Source: Pseudarthrobacter sp. NBSH8 (GTDB lineage Bacteria > Actinomycetota > Actinomycetes > Actinomycetales > Micrococcaceae). Taken from it: a stretch of DNA of 64,000 nucleotides. A program made the position numbers and the translations under genes. Positions within the stretch are counted from its first letter, which is position 1. The number at the start of each line of letters is the position of its first letter. Positions 54,914 through 63,214 of this stretch are shown piece by piece. The notes below the pieces were generated by a model. The model was not told where the DNA came from. It worked only from the letters and a program-made list of their open reading frames with translations, and searched no databases. The stretch covers positions 186,001 to 250,000 of the forward strand of contig NZ_CP043178.1 in NCBI RefSeq assembly GCF_014217545.1, written 5' to 3'.

Positions 54914-56569
54914 TCAGATTTCCTGGGACCCGTGGGCTCCTAGGGGGAGGCTTACGGTGACAGTGGTGCCAACACCCAGCTCCGAGGTTACGCCAATGCG
55001 GCCGCCGTGGCGCTGGACGATGTCCTGGGTGATGGCGAGCCCCAGTCCGGTACCTGGAACCGCCCCGGACATCGCGTTCGAGGCGCGGTAAAAACGTGTG
55101 AAAACGTGGGCTATCTCGTCACTGGATATCCCCATCCCGGTGTCCGAGACGCTGACCGTCGCCCAGCGTGCGCCGGCTGCATCTTCCCGCGTCAGGCTGA
55201 CGACGTCGATTTGTCCTCCGCCGGGGGTGAACTTGATGGCGTTGGAGACCAGATTCGTAAAAACCTGCTGCAGCTGCACTTCGTCTGCCAAGATTTCCAG
55301 ATCGTCCGGGGCCATCGACGTGGCAATGGCGACATTCTGCACTTTTGCGAGCGGCCTCAGCGCAGCGGTGACGATCTCGAGTGTCCGCGCCAGCCGGACG
55401 GGGGTCAGGTGCAGCGGACTTTGCTCGTGCCCGTTGCGGGAGACGCTGAGCATGTCCTCGATCAGCAGCCGCAGCCGTTCGGTGTTTCTTACAACGATGT
55501 CCAACATTTGGTGGACCTCGCTGGACACGGGATCGGACGTGTTCTCCTGGATCATGTCCAGGTAGGCCATGATCGATGTCAGCGGCGTGCGGAGCTCATG
55601 GTTGACGGTGGCCAGGAAGTCGGTCTTGGCTTTGTCCAGCTGCTGGAGTTGCTTGACTACCTGCTGCTGGCTGGTGATCAGGTGGCTTTGGATCAGGCCG
55701 TGGACGGTATTGCCGGCAACGTGCTGGATCAGTGCCAGCTCGGCCCGCGACCATTCCCTGGGGGAGTCCAGCTGGGCGATCCAGATAATTCCCAGCGACG
55801 AGCTGCCGTCCCCCATCGGGACGGCTACGGACGCGGCGGCGCGCAGTTGCGCGAGCTCGGCCGGCAGCCGGACATCGCCGGCGCCGTGCGGTGCGAACGC
55901 CCCGTCCGCCGTGAGGGCCTCAGCCCGCGCCCACAGTACGTCAGCGGTCCTGCGCACCGGGCCTTCATCCGTGCACAATCCGTCAGGCAGCCGGGCCAGA
56001 TCGGGCCGGTGCCACTGGGCGGTAATGGGTGGCACCTTGTCGTCGTCGAACGTGGTCAGCCAGACCCGGTCCGCGCCGAAAGTCTCACCGAACCCCCGGA
56101 CCACAATATCGGCGATCTGTTGCGGATGGTTGGTTCCGCGGACCGCCGCGGATACCTGCCGCAGCCTTTCGCGTAACGTCTCCGCTTCCTGCCGGGCTTC
56201 ATTCCGGCGGGAGACCAGGTTGATCAGGGCAGTGGCACGGTGGACGAGTTCCTTGGCAGCGGGCGGTTTGGCGATGCTGTCCCGTACGCCGGCATGCTCC
56301 ACCGCTTTGACTTCGGCCGGGCTGTCGAGATCAACGAGAACCAGCACAGGGGCGGTCGCGTCGACGTCGGAGAGCGAACTGTCAAGGACCAGGACGGAGG
56401 GCTCGCGCTGTTCCAGAAGGGCCGAAAGGCCGGTGGCGTTGTCCACAGCGCTGACCGTGAAGCCCGCCGCCTCGAGTGCCGCCGCGCTGGATTCCCGGCG
56501 CCCGGCGTCGGGATCCGCAACCACTGCCAGGTATGGCACGGTTGCGACGTGTGGTGTCTTCCCTGGCAA
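54914..56569 (-). CDS. Hybrid histidine kinase with N-terminal receiver, GAF and HATPase domains
   Basis: A ~551-residue cytosolic kinase. Residues ~10-115 are a degenerate receiver (VVADPDAG, VLVLDSSLSD, IAKPP). Residues ~130-300 are a GAF-like sensor. HisKA is LATVNHELRTPLTSIMAYLD, HATPase has NLVSNAIKFTPGG, VSVSDTGMGIS, FTRFYRAS and GTGLGLAITQ. No membrane helix. TTG at 56569 after GAAGGAGG is my choice; ATG at 56599 is an alternative. It begins a unit with the GGDEF-EAL and EAL proteins and likely controls c-di-GMP output. No separate response regulator is adjacent. Confidence 0.87.
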   Translation of the reverse strand: MPGKTPHVATVPYLAVVADPDAGRRESSAAALEAAGFTVSAVDNATGLSALLEQREPSVLVLDSSLSDVDATAPVLVLVDLDSPAEVKAVEHAGVRDSIAKPPAAKELVHRATALINLVSRRNEARQEAETLRERLRQVSAAVRGTNHPQQIADIVVRGFGETFGADRVWLTTFDDDKVPPITAQWHRPDLARLPDGLCTDEGPVRRTADVLWARAEALTADGAFAPHGAGDVRLPAELAQLRAAASVAVPMGDGSSSLGIIWIAQLDSPREWSRAELALIQHVAGNTVHGLIQSHLITSQQQVVKQLQQLDKAKTDFLATVNHELRTPLTSIMAYLDMIQENTSDPVSSEVHQMLDIVVRNTERLRLLIEDMLSVSRNGHEQSPLHLTPVRLARTLEIVTAALRPLAKVQNVAIATSMAPDDLEILADEVQLQQVFTNLVSNAIKFTPGGGQIDVVSLTREDAAGARWATVSVSDTGMGISSDEIAHVFTRFYRASNAMSGAVPGTGLGLAITQDIVQRHGGRIGVTSELGVGTTVTVSLPLGAHGSQEI

Positions 56570-56672
56570 CCTGCCTCCTTCGCCCCTGAGTAAGCACATG
56601 ATTGCTCTTGACTGAGTACATTGTAGGGTGACGGAGCATCCCTGCTCCCATAAGTGTGTGCGGAAGGTAGTC

Positions 56673-57059
56673 GTGACGAGTCAGCCTGCAGAAGAGGCCA
56701 AAGCGGACCTGGCGCTGGACGAACTGGGTGTCGTCCAGCTCAAATGGCCGCAGGGTGTGTCCATCACGGAGTCGGACGCAGAGGCCGCCATGCGGAACGT
56801 CAACGACCTTTGCGGGGCCGGCCGCCATCCCATGCTGGTGGACATGGCCACCACGGCCCAGGTGAGCAGGGGAGCCCGTGCCGTTTTTGGCCGCCCCTGC
56901 CAGGCCTCCCGCATTGCGCTGCTCGGGGCGTCGCCGGTTGATAAAGTGCTGGCCAACTTCATCCTGGGCATCAACAAACTGCCCTGCCCCACCCGGTTCT
57001 TTACGTCCCGCGACGACGCCATGGCCTGGTTGTTGAAGGAACCCGCGGCCACAAGCTGA
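56673..57059 (+). CDS. Small STAS/SpoIIAA-like protein
   Basis: A ~128-residue protein divergent from the hybrid kinase. The pattern of alternating strands and helices (LGVVQLKWPQGVSI, HPMLVDMATTAQVSRGARAV, SRIALLGASPVDKVLANFIL, TRFFTSRDDAMAWL) fits SpoIIAA-like/STAS proteins of the DUF7793 kind. Ser in TTAQVSRGAR could be a phosphorylation site. GTG at 56673 has GGAAGG upstream; an earlier GTG at 56628 is possible. It may take part in the kinase/c-di-GMP pathway; this is inference from position. Confidence 0.65.
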   Translation: MTSQPAEEAKADLALDELGVVQLKWPQGVSITESDAEAAMRNVNDLCGAGRHPMLVDMATTAQVSRGARAVFGRPCQASRIALLGASPVDKVLANFILGINKLPCPTRFFTSRDDAMAWLLKEPAATS

Positions 57060-57111
57060 GCGGAACAGCCCGCAAACGGCTGCGGCGCGTTCTGGGTCCT
57101 ATATTTGTCCT

Positions 57112-57969
57112 ATGCTATCCCGCGCGAAAAAGGTGCTCTCCGCCTTGCGGCAGTACTTGATCCTGCCCAAGCTGATCAGACTGTCCATCTCTGCACCGAA
57201 AAACAGGACCGTGGCCTGGGAAAGGTATTGGGCCGGAATCGCGAGGACGGGCGCCCGGAGTGACGTGCTGTGGGATTCCGGCACCGACCATGAGCTGCTG
57301 GGCTACGGGGACGTCCTGCGGCGGCACTTCGATCCAGGCCTTCCCGTGGTGGATGTGGGGTGCGGACATGGCGCATTCAGCCGCGCCCTGACGGCGTTTT
57401 CACCGAAGGTCCTGGGCGTTGACGTGTCTGCGCACGCGGTGGCCCGTGCCCGTGACGAATCGGCAGGAGTTGACGGGGTCAGCTACCTGGCCTGTGACAT
57501 GACCGAGCCGGGAGCCGGCGCGAGTCTGGTGGAATCCACGGATGCCAACGTCTTTGTCCGTGGCGTCCTTCACGTCCTCGCGCCGGCCGAACAGGCCGCG
57601 CTGATGGAAAATCTGCGGCAGCTCGTAGGTGCCCGCGGCACAGTCTTCCTGGCGGAGACGAATTTCCAGGGCAACCCGGTGGAGTACGTCGCGCACCTGG
57701 GGGCGTCACTGCGCAGCATCCCGGCCCCGTTGGAGCTGGCCATCCGGAAACTGCCCATGCCGGGCCGCTTCGGACCGGAGGAGCTGGCCCGCGTGATGCC
57801 GAAGGACCGGTGGACGCTGGTGGAAGACGGTGCCGCAAGCATCGAGACCAACCCGCTGATCGACGAGGCGGGGAACAGCAGGATACCGGGCTATTTTGCG
57901 GTGCTCAAGCCCAAAAGTTCCGACGCGGGCCGGCCGGGTTCGTCCTGGGCTGTCCGCATACCGGATTAG
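57112..57969 (+). CDS. Class I SAM-dependent methyltransferase
   Basis: A 285-residue enzyme. Motif I is VVDVGCGHGAFSRALTAF, post-I VLGVDVSAHAVARARDES, followed by a motif IV-like NVFVRGVLHVLAP. The N terminus is basic and helical (ILPKLIRLSI). No further domains to name the substrate; a small-molecule methyltransferase is expected. It is on the plus strand between the STAS-like gene and glycerate kinase. Confidence 0.82.
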   Translation: MLSRAKKVLSALRQYLILPKLIRLSISAPKNRTVAWERYWAGIARTGARSDVLWDSGTDHELLGYGDVLRRHFDPGLPVVDVGCGHGAFSRALTAFSPKVLGVDVSAHAVARARDESAGVDGVSYLACDMTEPGAGASLVESTDANVFVRGVLHVLAPAEQAALMENLRQLVGARGTVFLAETNFQGNPVEYVAHLGASLRSIPAPLELAIRKLPMPGRFGPEELARVMPKDRWTLVEDGAASIETNPLIDEAGNSRIPGYFAVLKPKSSDAGRPGSSWAVRIPD

Positions 57970-58008
57970 GCAAGCGCTTTCCCGGAAGCGGCTGGCATGA
58001 TGGACGGC

Positions 58009-59133
58009 ATGCGCATTCTCATCGCTCCGGACAAGTTCAAGGGCTCGCTCACCGCCGCGGAGGCCGCCGCCGCCATCGCCGAAGGTGCGCTGCGCGTATA
58101 CCCGGACGCCGTCGCCAACCAGTTTCCGATCGCCGACGGCGGCGAGGGCACCCTGGAAGCTGCCGTCTCGGCCGGCTACGAGGAGCGGCTCAACGCCGTT
58201 GTGGGCCCCATTCTTGCCCCCGTCGGCGCTGCCTGGGCCATCCGGAAGAACGCCGACGGCGGGGCTACCGCCGTCATCGAAACAGCCCAGGCCTCGGGCC
58301 TGGCTGAGATGGAACCCACCCCGGCCAACGCCTTGCGGGCCCACAGCTACGGCTGCGGGCAGCTGATCGCGGCGGCGCTCGACGCCGGAGCTACCGAGAT
58401 TGTGTTGGGGCTGGGCGGATCGGCCATGACGGACGGCGGCAGCGGCGCCCTGCGTGCGCTGGGCCTCAAGCCGCTGGACGCCGCCGGCAACGTTGTTCCG
58501 TTGGGCGGCGGATCACTGGCCGACGTTGCAGCCCTCGATACCTCCGGGCTGGACCCGCGATTGTCCGCAGCCTCCTTCAGGATCGCCGTGGACGTCCAGA
58601 ATCCGCTGTATGGCGCCACCGGCGCGGCCCACGTCTTCGGCGCCCAGAAGGGTGCCGACGGCGAGGCAGTTGAACAGCTCGACGCCGGTCTCCGCAACTG
58701 GGCGTCCGTACTCCGGGGGGCCACTGGCCGGGACGTTAACATTCCGGGAGCCGGGGCAGCGGGCGGTTTCCCGGCGTCGTTCCTTGCCTTCACCAACGCC
58801 CGGCTGGAAGGAGGGTTCGCGCTCGTCGCAGGGCTCACCGGACTCGCAGGTCAACTGGACAACGCTGACTTGGTGATCACCGGGGAGGGTTCCCTGGACT
58901 CGCAGTCGCTGACCGGCAAGGCCCCCATCGCCCTCGCGGACGCAGCCCGGGACCGCGGGATTCCGGTGATCGTGGTGGCAGGGCGGATCCTGGTCACACC
59001 CGAGGACCTGGCAGGGCACGGCGTGGTCGCCGCAGCGCAATTGCTGGATGTTGCGGCCAGCCCGGAAGACGCCGTCGCCAACGCCGCAAAATACCTGGCC
59101 TGGGCCACCAGCCAGGTCCTCGAAGGCGCCTGA
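58009..59133 (+). CDS. Glycerate kinase (GlxK family)
   Basis: A ~374-residue kinase of the GlxK/GckA fold, converting glycerate to phosphoglycerate. N-terminal ILIAPDKFKGSLTAAEAA, then FPIADGGEGTLEA, LGLGGSAMTDGGSGALRALG and VITGEGSLDSQSLTGKAPI. ATG at 58009. It could use D-glycerate made by the 2-hydroxyacid dehydrogenase at 2533-3492, although it is 54 kb away. Confidence 0.92.
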   Translation: MRILIAPDKFKGSLTAAEAAAAIAEGALRVYPDAVANQFPIADGGEGTLEAAVSAGYEERLNAVVGPILAPVGAAWAIRKNADGGATAVIETAQASGLAEMEPTPANALRAHSYGCGQLIAAALDAGATEIVLGLGGSAMTDGGSGALRALGLKPLDAAGNVVPLGGGSLADVAALDTSGLDPRLSAASFRIAVDVQNPLYGATGAAHVFGAQKGADGEAVEQLDAGLRNWASVLRGATGRDVNIPGAGAAGGFPASFLAFTNARLEGGFALVAGLTGLAGQLDNADLVITGEGSLDSQSLTGKAPIALADAARDRGIPVIVVAGRILVTPEDLAGHGVVAAAQLLDVAASPEDAVANAAKYLAWATSQVLEGA

Positions 59134-59243
59134 AGCCAGGGCCCCCAGGCCCGGTCCTTACTGCGGGTCTTTGGGCCCCGATGCTTAGGCTCCGGTTTCG
59201 TAATGCACCGTGATCCCCGGCGATTTGCCGGCTTTGCGGCCTG

Positions 59244-59738
59244 CTACCGTCCCGCTGCGCGTCTGTTGAGCCGCAGCGGGACGTAGATCAGCAGCACCAG
59301 AAGCACGGACAGCAGGATTCCGCCGGCGGTCAGGCCGGCGGTGCGGCCGCCCGTTACATCAAAGACCAGTGTGGCTGTCCCGACACTGAGCATCCCCACG
59401 CCGGCCAGGGCGATCTTGGTGATGGTGTCGGCGCTGGAGACCAGGGTTTCCTTGAGTCGTTGGCGGAAGAGCCTGCGGTGGACGCTGACCGGAAGCAGGA
59501 TAAAGGCAGTGGTCAGCGTCGCGACCACTACGTTGACGAGATAAAGGCCCACCTGGAAAGCATCCAGGCTCTCGAACCGGTTCTGGAAGGGCAGGGTCAG
59601 GAGGAAGCCGGCCAGGATCTGGACCCCGGTTTGGAGCACCCTGAGTTCCTGCAGCAGCTCAGCCCAGTTGCGGTCCAGCTGTTCCTCACGGGTTTCATTC
59701 CGCCCGGAGCTTCCGGTGAAGTCTTCAACACCAGACAT
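59244..59738 (-). CDS. DUF6328 family membrane protein
   Basis: A 164-residue protein with four membrane helices and a typical N-terminal cytoplasmic start (REEQLDRNWAELLQELRV, QTGVQILAGFLLTLPFQ). This pattern is DUF6328, common in actinobacteria, unknown function. ATG at 59738 with GAGGAA 7 bases upstream. It is divergent from the SDR gene. Confidence 0.85.
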   Translation of the reverse strand: MSGVEDFTGSSGRNETREEQLDRNWAELLQELRVLQTGVQILAGFLLTLPFQNRFESLDAFQVGLYLVNVVVATLTTAFILLPVSVHRRLFRQRLKETLVSSADTITKIALAGVGMLSVGTATLVFDVTGGRTAGLTAGGILLSVLLVLLIYVPLRLNRRAAGR

Positions 59739-59810
59739 GCTATTCCTCGCTCCCGGGGCATATCCGCGTGATCCAAAGCTAGGCCGGAGTTGCGCCAAAA
59801 TCAACGTTTG

Positions 59811-59824
59811 ATAAGTTTACTTAT
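59811..59824. promoter_or_regulatory. AT-rich palindrome ATAAGT-TT-ACTTAT
   Basis: A perfect 6+2+6 inverted repeat (59811-59824) in the divergent region between the DUF6328 and SDR genes, the only AT-rich stretch nearby. It may be an operator or part of a stress-sigma promoter. Confidence 0.4.
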
Positions 59825-59926
59825 TATTTGCTCCGGATGGTGGACTTGCTCCTCCGTGCGGGATAGTTTCGAAGAACCGGCGCAGGCAGGAGCCCTTCGA
59901 AAACCGATCCAATGAAGAGGTGGACT

Positions 59927-60826
59927 ATGAGCGAAACGCAGAAACGGACAGAACCGCCCACCGACCCCCGGTACGGCTTTCATTCCGGGCCCTTCCCGAA
60001 GCAGGAACAGAAGCAGCCGGGCCTGACTGTGCCCATGGACCCGAAGCCGGACCACGGCGAACTTAGCTACGAGGGGCGCGGTGCGCTGCGGGGTAAGGCT
60101 GCGCTCATCACCGGCGGCGACTCAGGAATCGGCAAGGCAGCGGCCATCGCGTTCGCCCGCGAGGGGGCCGACGTCGCAATTTCCTACCTTCCGGAAGAAG
60201 AGGAAGATGCCCAGGACACGGCCGACTGGATCCGCAAGGCGGGCCAGCGCGCGCTGCTGTTGGCCGGGGACGGCCGGGAAGAGGCCTTCAGCACCCGGAT
60301 CGTCACTGATGCCGTGGCAGAATTCGGCGGCCTGGATGTGGTGGTGCTCAACGCCGCCTACCAGAAGAACCGCGAGAGTTTCGAGTCCCTGCCAACCGAG
60401 GAATTCGACCGCGTGCTCAAGACCAATCTGTATTCCCTGATCTGGACGGCCCGGGCCGCGGTTCCGCACCTGAAGGCCGGCTCGTCGATCATCACTACGG
60501 CTTCGATCCAGGCTTTCAACCCGTCGCCGGGGCTGATCGACTACGCAATGACCAAGGCCGCGCAGGTTGCCTTCACCAAGGCGTTGGCCCAGGAACTTGG
60601 GCCAAAGGGGATCCGCGTCAACGCGGTGGCCCCCGGCCCCATCTGGACCCCGCTGATCCCGGCCACGGAGTGGCCGGACAAGCTGCCCGCCTTCGGGCAG
60701 GATACGCCGTTGCAGCGGGCGGGTCAGCCGGCAGAACTCGCCGCGGCTTATGTGCTGCTCGCGTCCGATCAGGGGTCCTACATTTCCGGAGCAGTGCTGC
60801 CGGTGACGGGCGGCAAGGGCCTGTAA
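59927..60826 (+). CDS. SDR oxidoreductase (general stress protein 39/YghA-like)
   Basis: A ~299-residue short-chain dehydrogenase with the long N terminus of the YghA/Gsp39 clade (PKQEQKQPGLTVPMDPKPDH). NAD(P) motif ALITGGDSGIGKAAAIAFAR, Ser in IITTASIQAF, Tyr-x3-Lys in DYAMTKAAQVAFTKA, C-terminal YISGAVLPVTGGKGL. ATG at 59927 with AGAGGTGG upstream. Members respond to general or oxidative stress; natural substrate unknown. It is followed 42 bases later by the acidic protein. Confidence 0.92.
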   Translation: MSETQKRTEPPTDPRYGFHSGPFPKQEQKQPGLTVPMDPKPDHGELSYEGRGALRGKAALITGGDSGIGKAAAIAFAREGADVAISYLPEEEEDAQDTADWIRKAGQRALLLAGDGREEAFSTRIVTDAVAEFGGLDVVVLNAAYQKNRESFESLPTEEFDRVLKTNLYSLIWTARAAVPHLKAGSSIITTASIQAFNPSPGLIDYAMTKAAQVAFTKALAQELGPKGIRVNAVAPGPIWTPLIPATEWPDKLPAFGQDTPLQRAGQPAELAAAYVLLASDQGSYISGAVLPVTGGKGL

Positions 60827-60868
60827 CGAAGTTTGCACGTCAGATTCACATCCACTACAGGAGGAACC

Positions 60869-61384
60869 ATGAGTCAGGACAACCAGCGCACGGAACCCGC
60901 CGAGGAAGTGGGCGGCTACGGCACGCCGACGGCGGAACAGGAGATGGGCGGGGCGGACAGCAAGCAGTATGCCCAGCCCCGCGACGAAGAGGATTTTGAT
61001 GCCGCCGGGCTCAATCAGAACAGCCCTGACGGTGAAACATTCGCCACCGGCACACCCAATCTCAGCCACCTCGATGAGGAAGACAAAGACAGCGCCGGCG
61101 AGCCGGGTGCCGGCCGATTCGGCGGCACTGATGACCAGCACCACGCCGAAAGCGACACCAATGATCCCGGCTTCGAGCCGGGAGAACCGCCCGTCCCGCG
61201 CGACGCCGACGTTCCCTCCGCCGAGGCCGAGATCAACGAGTCCAACGCCGACGCGCAGGGCACTGAATCCTTCTCGTCGGAATCGGGACAGGAGGCTGCC
61301 GGCCTGCCGGACGGCAGCGGAACCGACCTGCCCAAGGACAAATCACCGAACGATGACGAAGAGGAGAGTTTCGACGCCGGGTAG
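60869..61384 (+). CDS. Acidic, disordered hypothetical protein
   Basis: A 171-residue highly acidic protein (Asp/Glu/Gly/Ser/Pro rich, e.g. DEEDKDSAGEPG, PNDDEEESFDAG) with no hydrophobic core. ATG at 60869 is preceded by AGGAGG, a strong ribosome site. Such proteins commonly accompany stress-type SDR genes in actinobacteria and may act as desiccation or osmotic protectants; this is inference. Confidence 0.72.
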   Translation: MSQDNQRTEPAEEVGGYGTPTAEQEMGGADSKQYAQPRDEEDFDAAGLNQNSPDGETFATGTPNLSHLDEEDKDSAGEPGAGRFGGTDDQHHAESDTNDPGFEPGEPPVPRDADVPSAEAEINESNADAQGTESFSSESGQEAAGLPDGSGTDLPKDKSPNDDEEESFDAG

Positions 61385-61507
61385 CCGGTGTTCTCCGCCG
61401 GGACTGCGGGTTTTGTGTGGGTGGGTCTTGCCCGCGGAGCGGTCACCGGACGTATCCTAGAAACAGGTTTTGCAGTGGGCCACGCGTTTCGAGCCTAGGC
61501 GTGGAAC

Positions 61508-62326
61508 ATGGCCGCGGAGACACAAGGGGAGCCGGGCCGGGAATCGCTTCCGGACCCCCAGGAGACGGTGTTCGACAGCACGGATGTCGAAGACTTCCTT
61601 GTGGCGGTTACCCGCGAGTTCATGCGCGACATCGATGGCGATTCCCGTGGTATCAGCTGGGCCGTCACCTTCTTCCGCTCCGGATCGGCCCGGACCGCTG
61701 CCGCGGGGAACGCCGCCGCGCGCGCCGCGGACGAAGAGCAGTGCTCGTTTGCGGACGGACCAGTGCTGGAAGCTGTTCGTGCGGGTGATTTTGTGCATCT
61801 GGCCGACGTCGCCCGCGACCGGCGTTGGCCGGGCTATGCCAGTGCTGCCGCTGACCACGGCGTCAGGTCGCTGCTGTCCACGACGGTTGTTGCAGCTGCC
61901 GAATGGAGTGCAGCACTGAGCCTCTACGCGTCCACTCCCCATGCCTTCACCAGCGAGGACATCATCAGGACGCGCAGGTATGCGCGTCAAGTGGCCCGGT
62001 CGCTGCGGATGGTGGTGTGTGTGGCGGAGCGGGCCGCAGCCAGCGCTCAGCTGGCGGTAGCCCAAAGCTCAACGGTGCTTATGGACCTGGCTGTGAGCAC
62101 GCTTGAATCCGATTACGGGCTCGGCCATGATGCGGCCCTGCAGTACCTCCGGACCGTCGCACGGCACACCCGCCACGGGCTTCGCGAGACAGCTCTGAAT
62201 ATTGTGGCTGCCTCGCGCTCCGACCAGGCAGGTCGCGGCCGTGACAACGCCTCCGTCCTGGGACTCGCTGACCTCGAAACACCCGCGCTCCGCCAGGGCC
62301 ACTACAAAACAGGGAGTACGGCATGA
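61508..62326 (+). CDS. GAF-ANTAR domain regulator
   Basis: A 272-residue protein with an N-terminal GAF domain (residues ~20-165, FADGPVLEAVRAGDFVHLAD, RWPGYASAAADHGVRSLLST) and a C-terminal three-helix ANTAR (AAASAQLAVAQSSTVLMDLA, ALQYLRTVARHTRHGLRETA). ANTAR proteins bind paired hairpins in nascent RNA and prevent termination. No dual-hairpin target is obvious in the window. It overlaps the SGNH gene by 4 bases (ATGA). Confidence 0.85.
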   Translation: MAAETQGEPGRESLPDPQETVFDSTDVEDFLVAVTREFMRDIDGDSRGISWAVTFFRSGSARTAAAGNAAARAADEEQCSFADGPVLEAVRAGDFVHLADVARDRRWPGYASAAADHGVRSLLSTTVVAAAEWSAALSLYASTPHAFTSEDIIRTRRYARQVARSLRMVVCVAERAAASAQLAVAQSSTVLMDLAVSTLESDYGLGHDAALQYLRTVARHTRHGLRETALNIVAASRSDQAGRGRDNASVLGLADLETPALRQGHYKTGSTA

Positions 62327-63186
62327 ACGTCTGGAAGCAGGACATTGCAGCCGCGAGGGCCGCTCCGGACCCGGCGCCCCACCCGTGGCACCGGCTGGTT
62401 GCGTTGGGCGACTCCTTCACTGAGGGCATCGGTGACCCCGAGCCGCGCAGCGAGGGTGGCTTGCGCGGCTGGGCAGACCGCGTGGCCGAGGAACTCAGTG
62501 CGGACCAGCCCGATTTCGCCTACGCCAACCTGGCCGTACGGGGCCTGCTGGTACAGCAGATTTTAGACCAGCAGCTCGCTCCGGCGCTGGCGCTGAAGCC
62601 CGATCTGGTCACGCTCTCCGCCGGCGGCAACGATATTGTTTTCCGTCGCAGCGACCCTGACCGGCTCGCAGAAACGATCGACGACGGCGTGGGCAAGCTG
62701 GCCCGGTCCGGTGCCACCGTGGTCCTTTTTGCCGGGCCGGACTGGGGCGCGACGCCGGTCTTCAGCCAGATCCGCGGGAAAGTGGCCATCTTCAACGAGA
62801 ACCTCCACGCGGTGGCCGCCCGCCACGACGCGGTCATGGTTGACCTGTGGTTCCTGCGCGAATTGTCGAGCGCGGGCATGTGGGACCCGGACCGGCTGCA
62901 CTTCTCGCCGTTGGGCCACCACACCATCGCCGCGGCCGTGTTGAAGGCCCTGGGTGTCTCGCACACACTGGAGCCGTTCGAGCCTAAGCCGCCGCGGCCC
63001 CACAGCTGGAAGGAAGCCCGGACCGAGGACCTCATCTGGGCGCGCGAATATCTGGTTCCGTGGGTGATCCGGCAGTTGAGGCACCCGCCGGAAGCGGAGC
63101 TGACCGCCAAGCGTCCCGAGCCGCGGCCGGTCTTCGGCGTCGGAACCCCGCCCGGACCGTTTATCGGCGGCGGTCACGCAGCCTGA
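62323..63186 (+). CDS. SGNH/GDSL-type hydrolase
   Basis: A 287-residue esterase/lipase of the SGNH fold: block I LVALGDSFTEGIGDPE (Ser), block III LSAGGNDIVFRR (Gly, Asn), block V DRLHFSPLGHHTIA (Asp, His). No signal peptide. ATG overlaps the GAF-ANTAR stop. A long C-terminal tail (~60 residues, KPPRPHSWKEARTED) follows the catalytic core, as in many actinobacterial members. Confidence 0.9.
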   Translation: MNVWKQDIAAARAAPDPAPHPWHRLVALGDSFTEGIGDPEPRSEGGLRGWADRVAEELSADQPDFAYANLAVRGLLVQQILDQQLAPALALKPDLVTLSAGGNDIVFRRSDPDRLAETIDDGVGKLARSGATVVLFAGPDWGATPVFSQIRGKVAIFNENLHAVAARHDAVMVDLWFLRELSSAGMWDPDRLHFSPLGHHTIAAAVLKALGVSHTLEPFEPKPPRPHSWKEARTEDLIWAREYLVPWVIRQLRHPPEAELTAKRPEPRPVFGVGTPPGPFIGGGHAA

Positions 63187-63214
63187 GGTGCAGCCTGACG
63201 CAGCTGCGGTAGGG

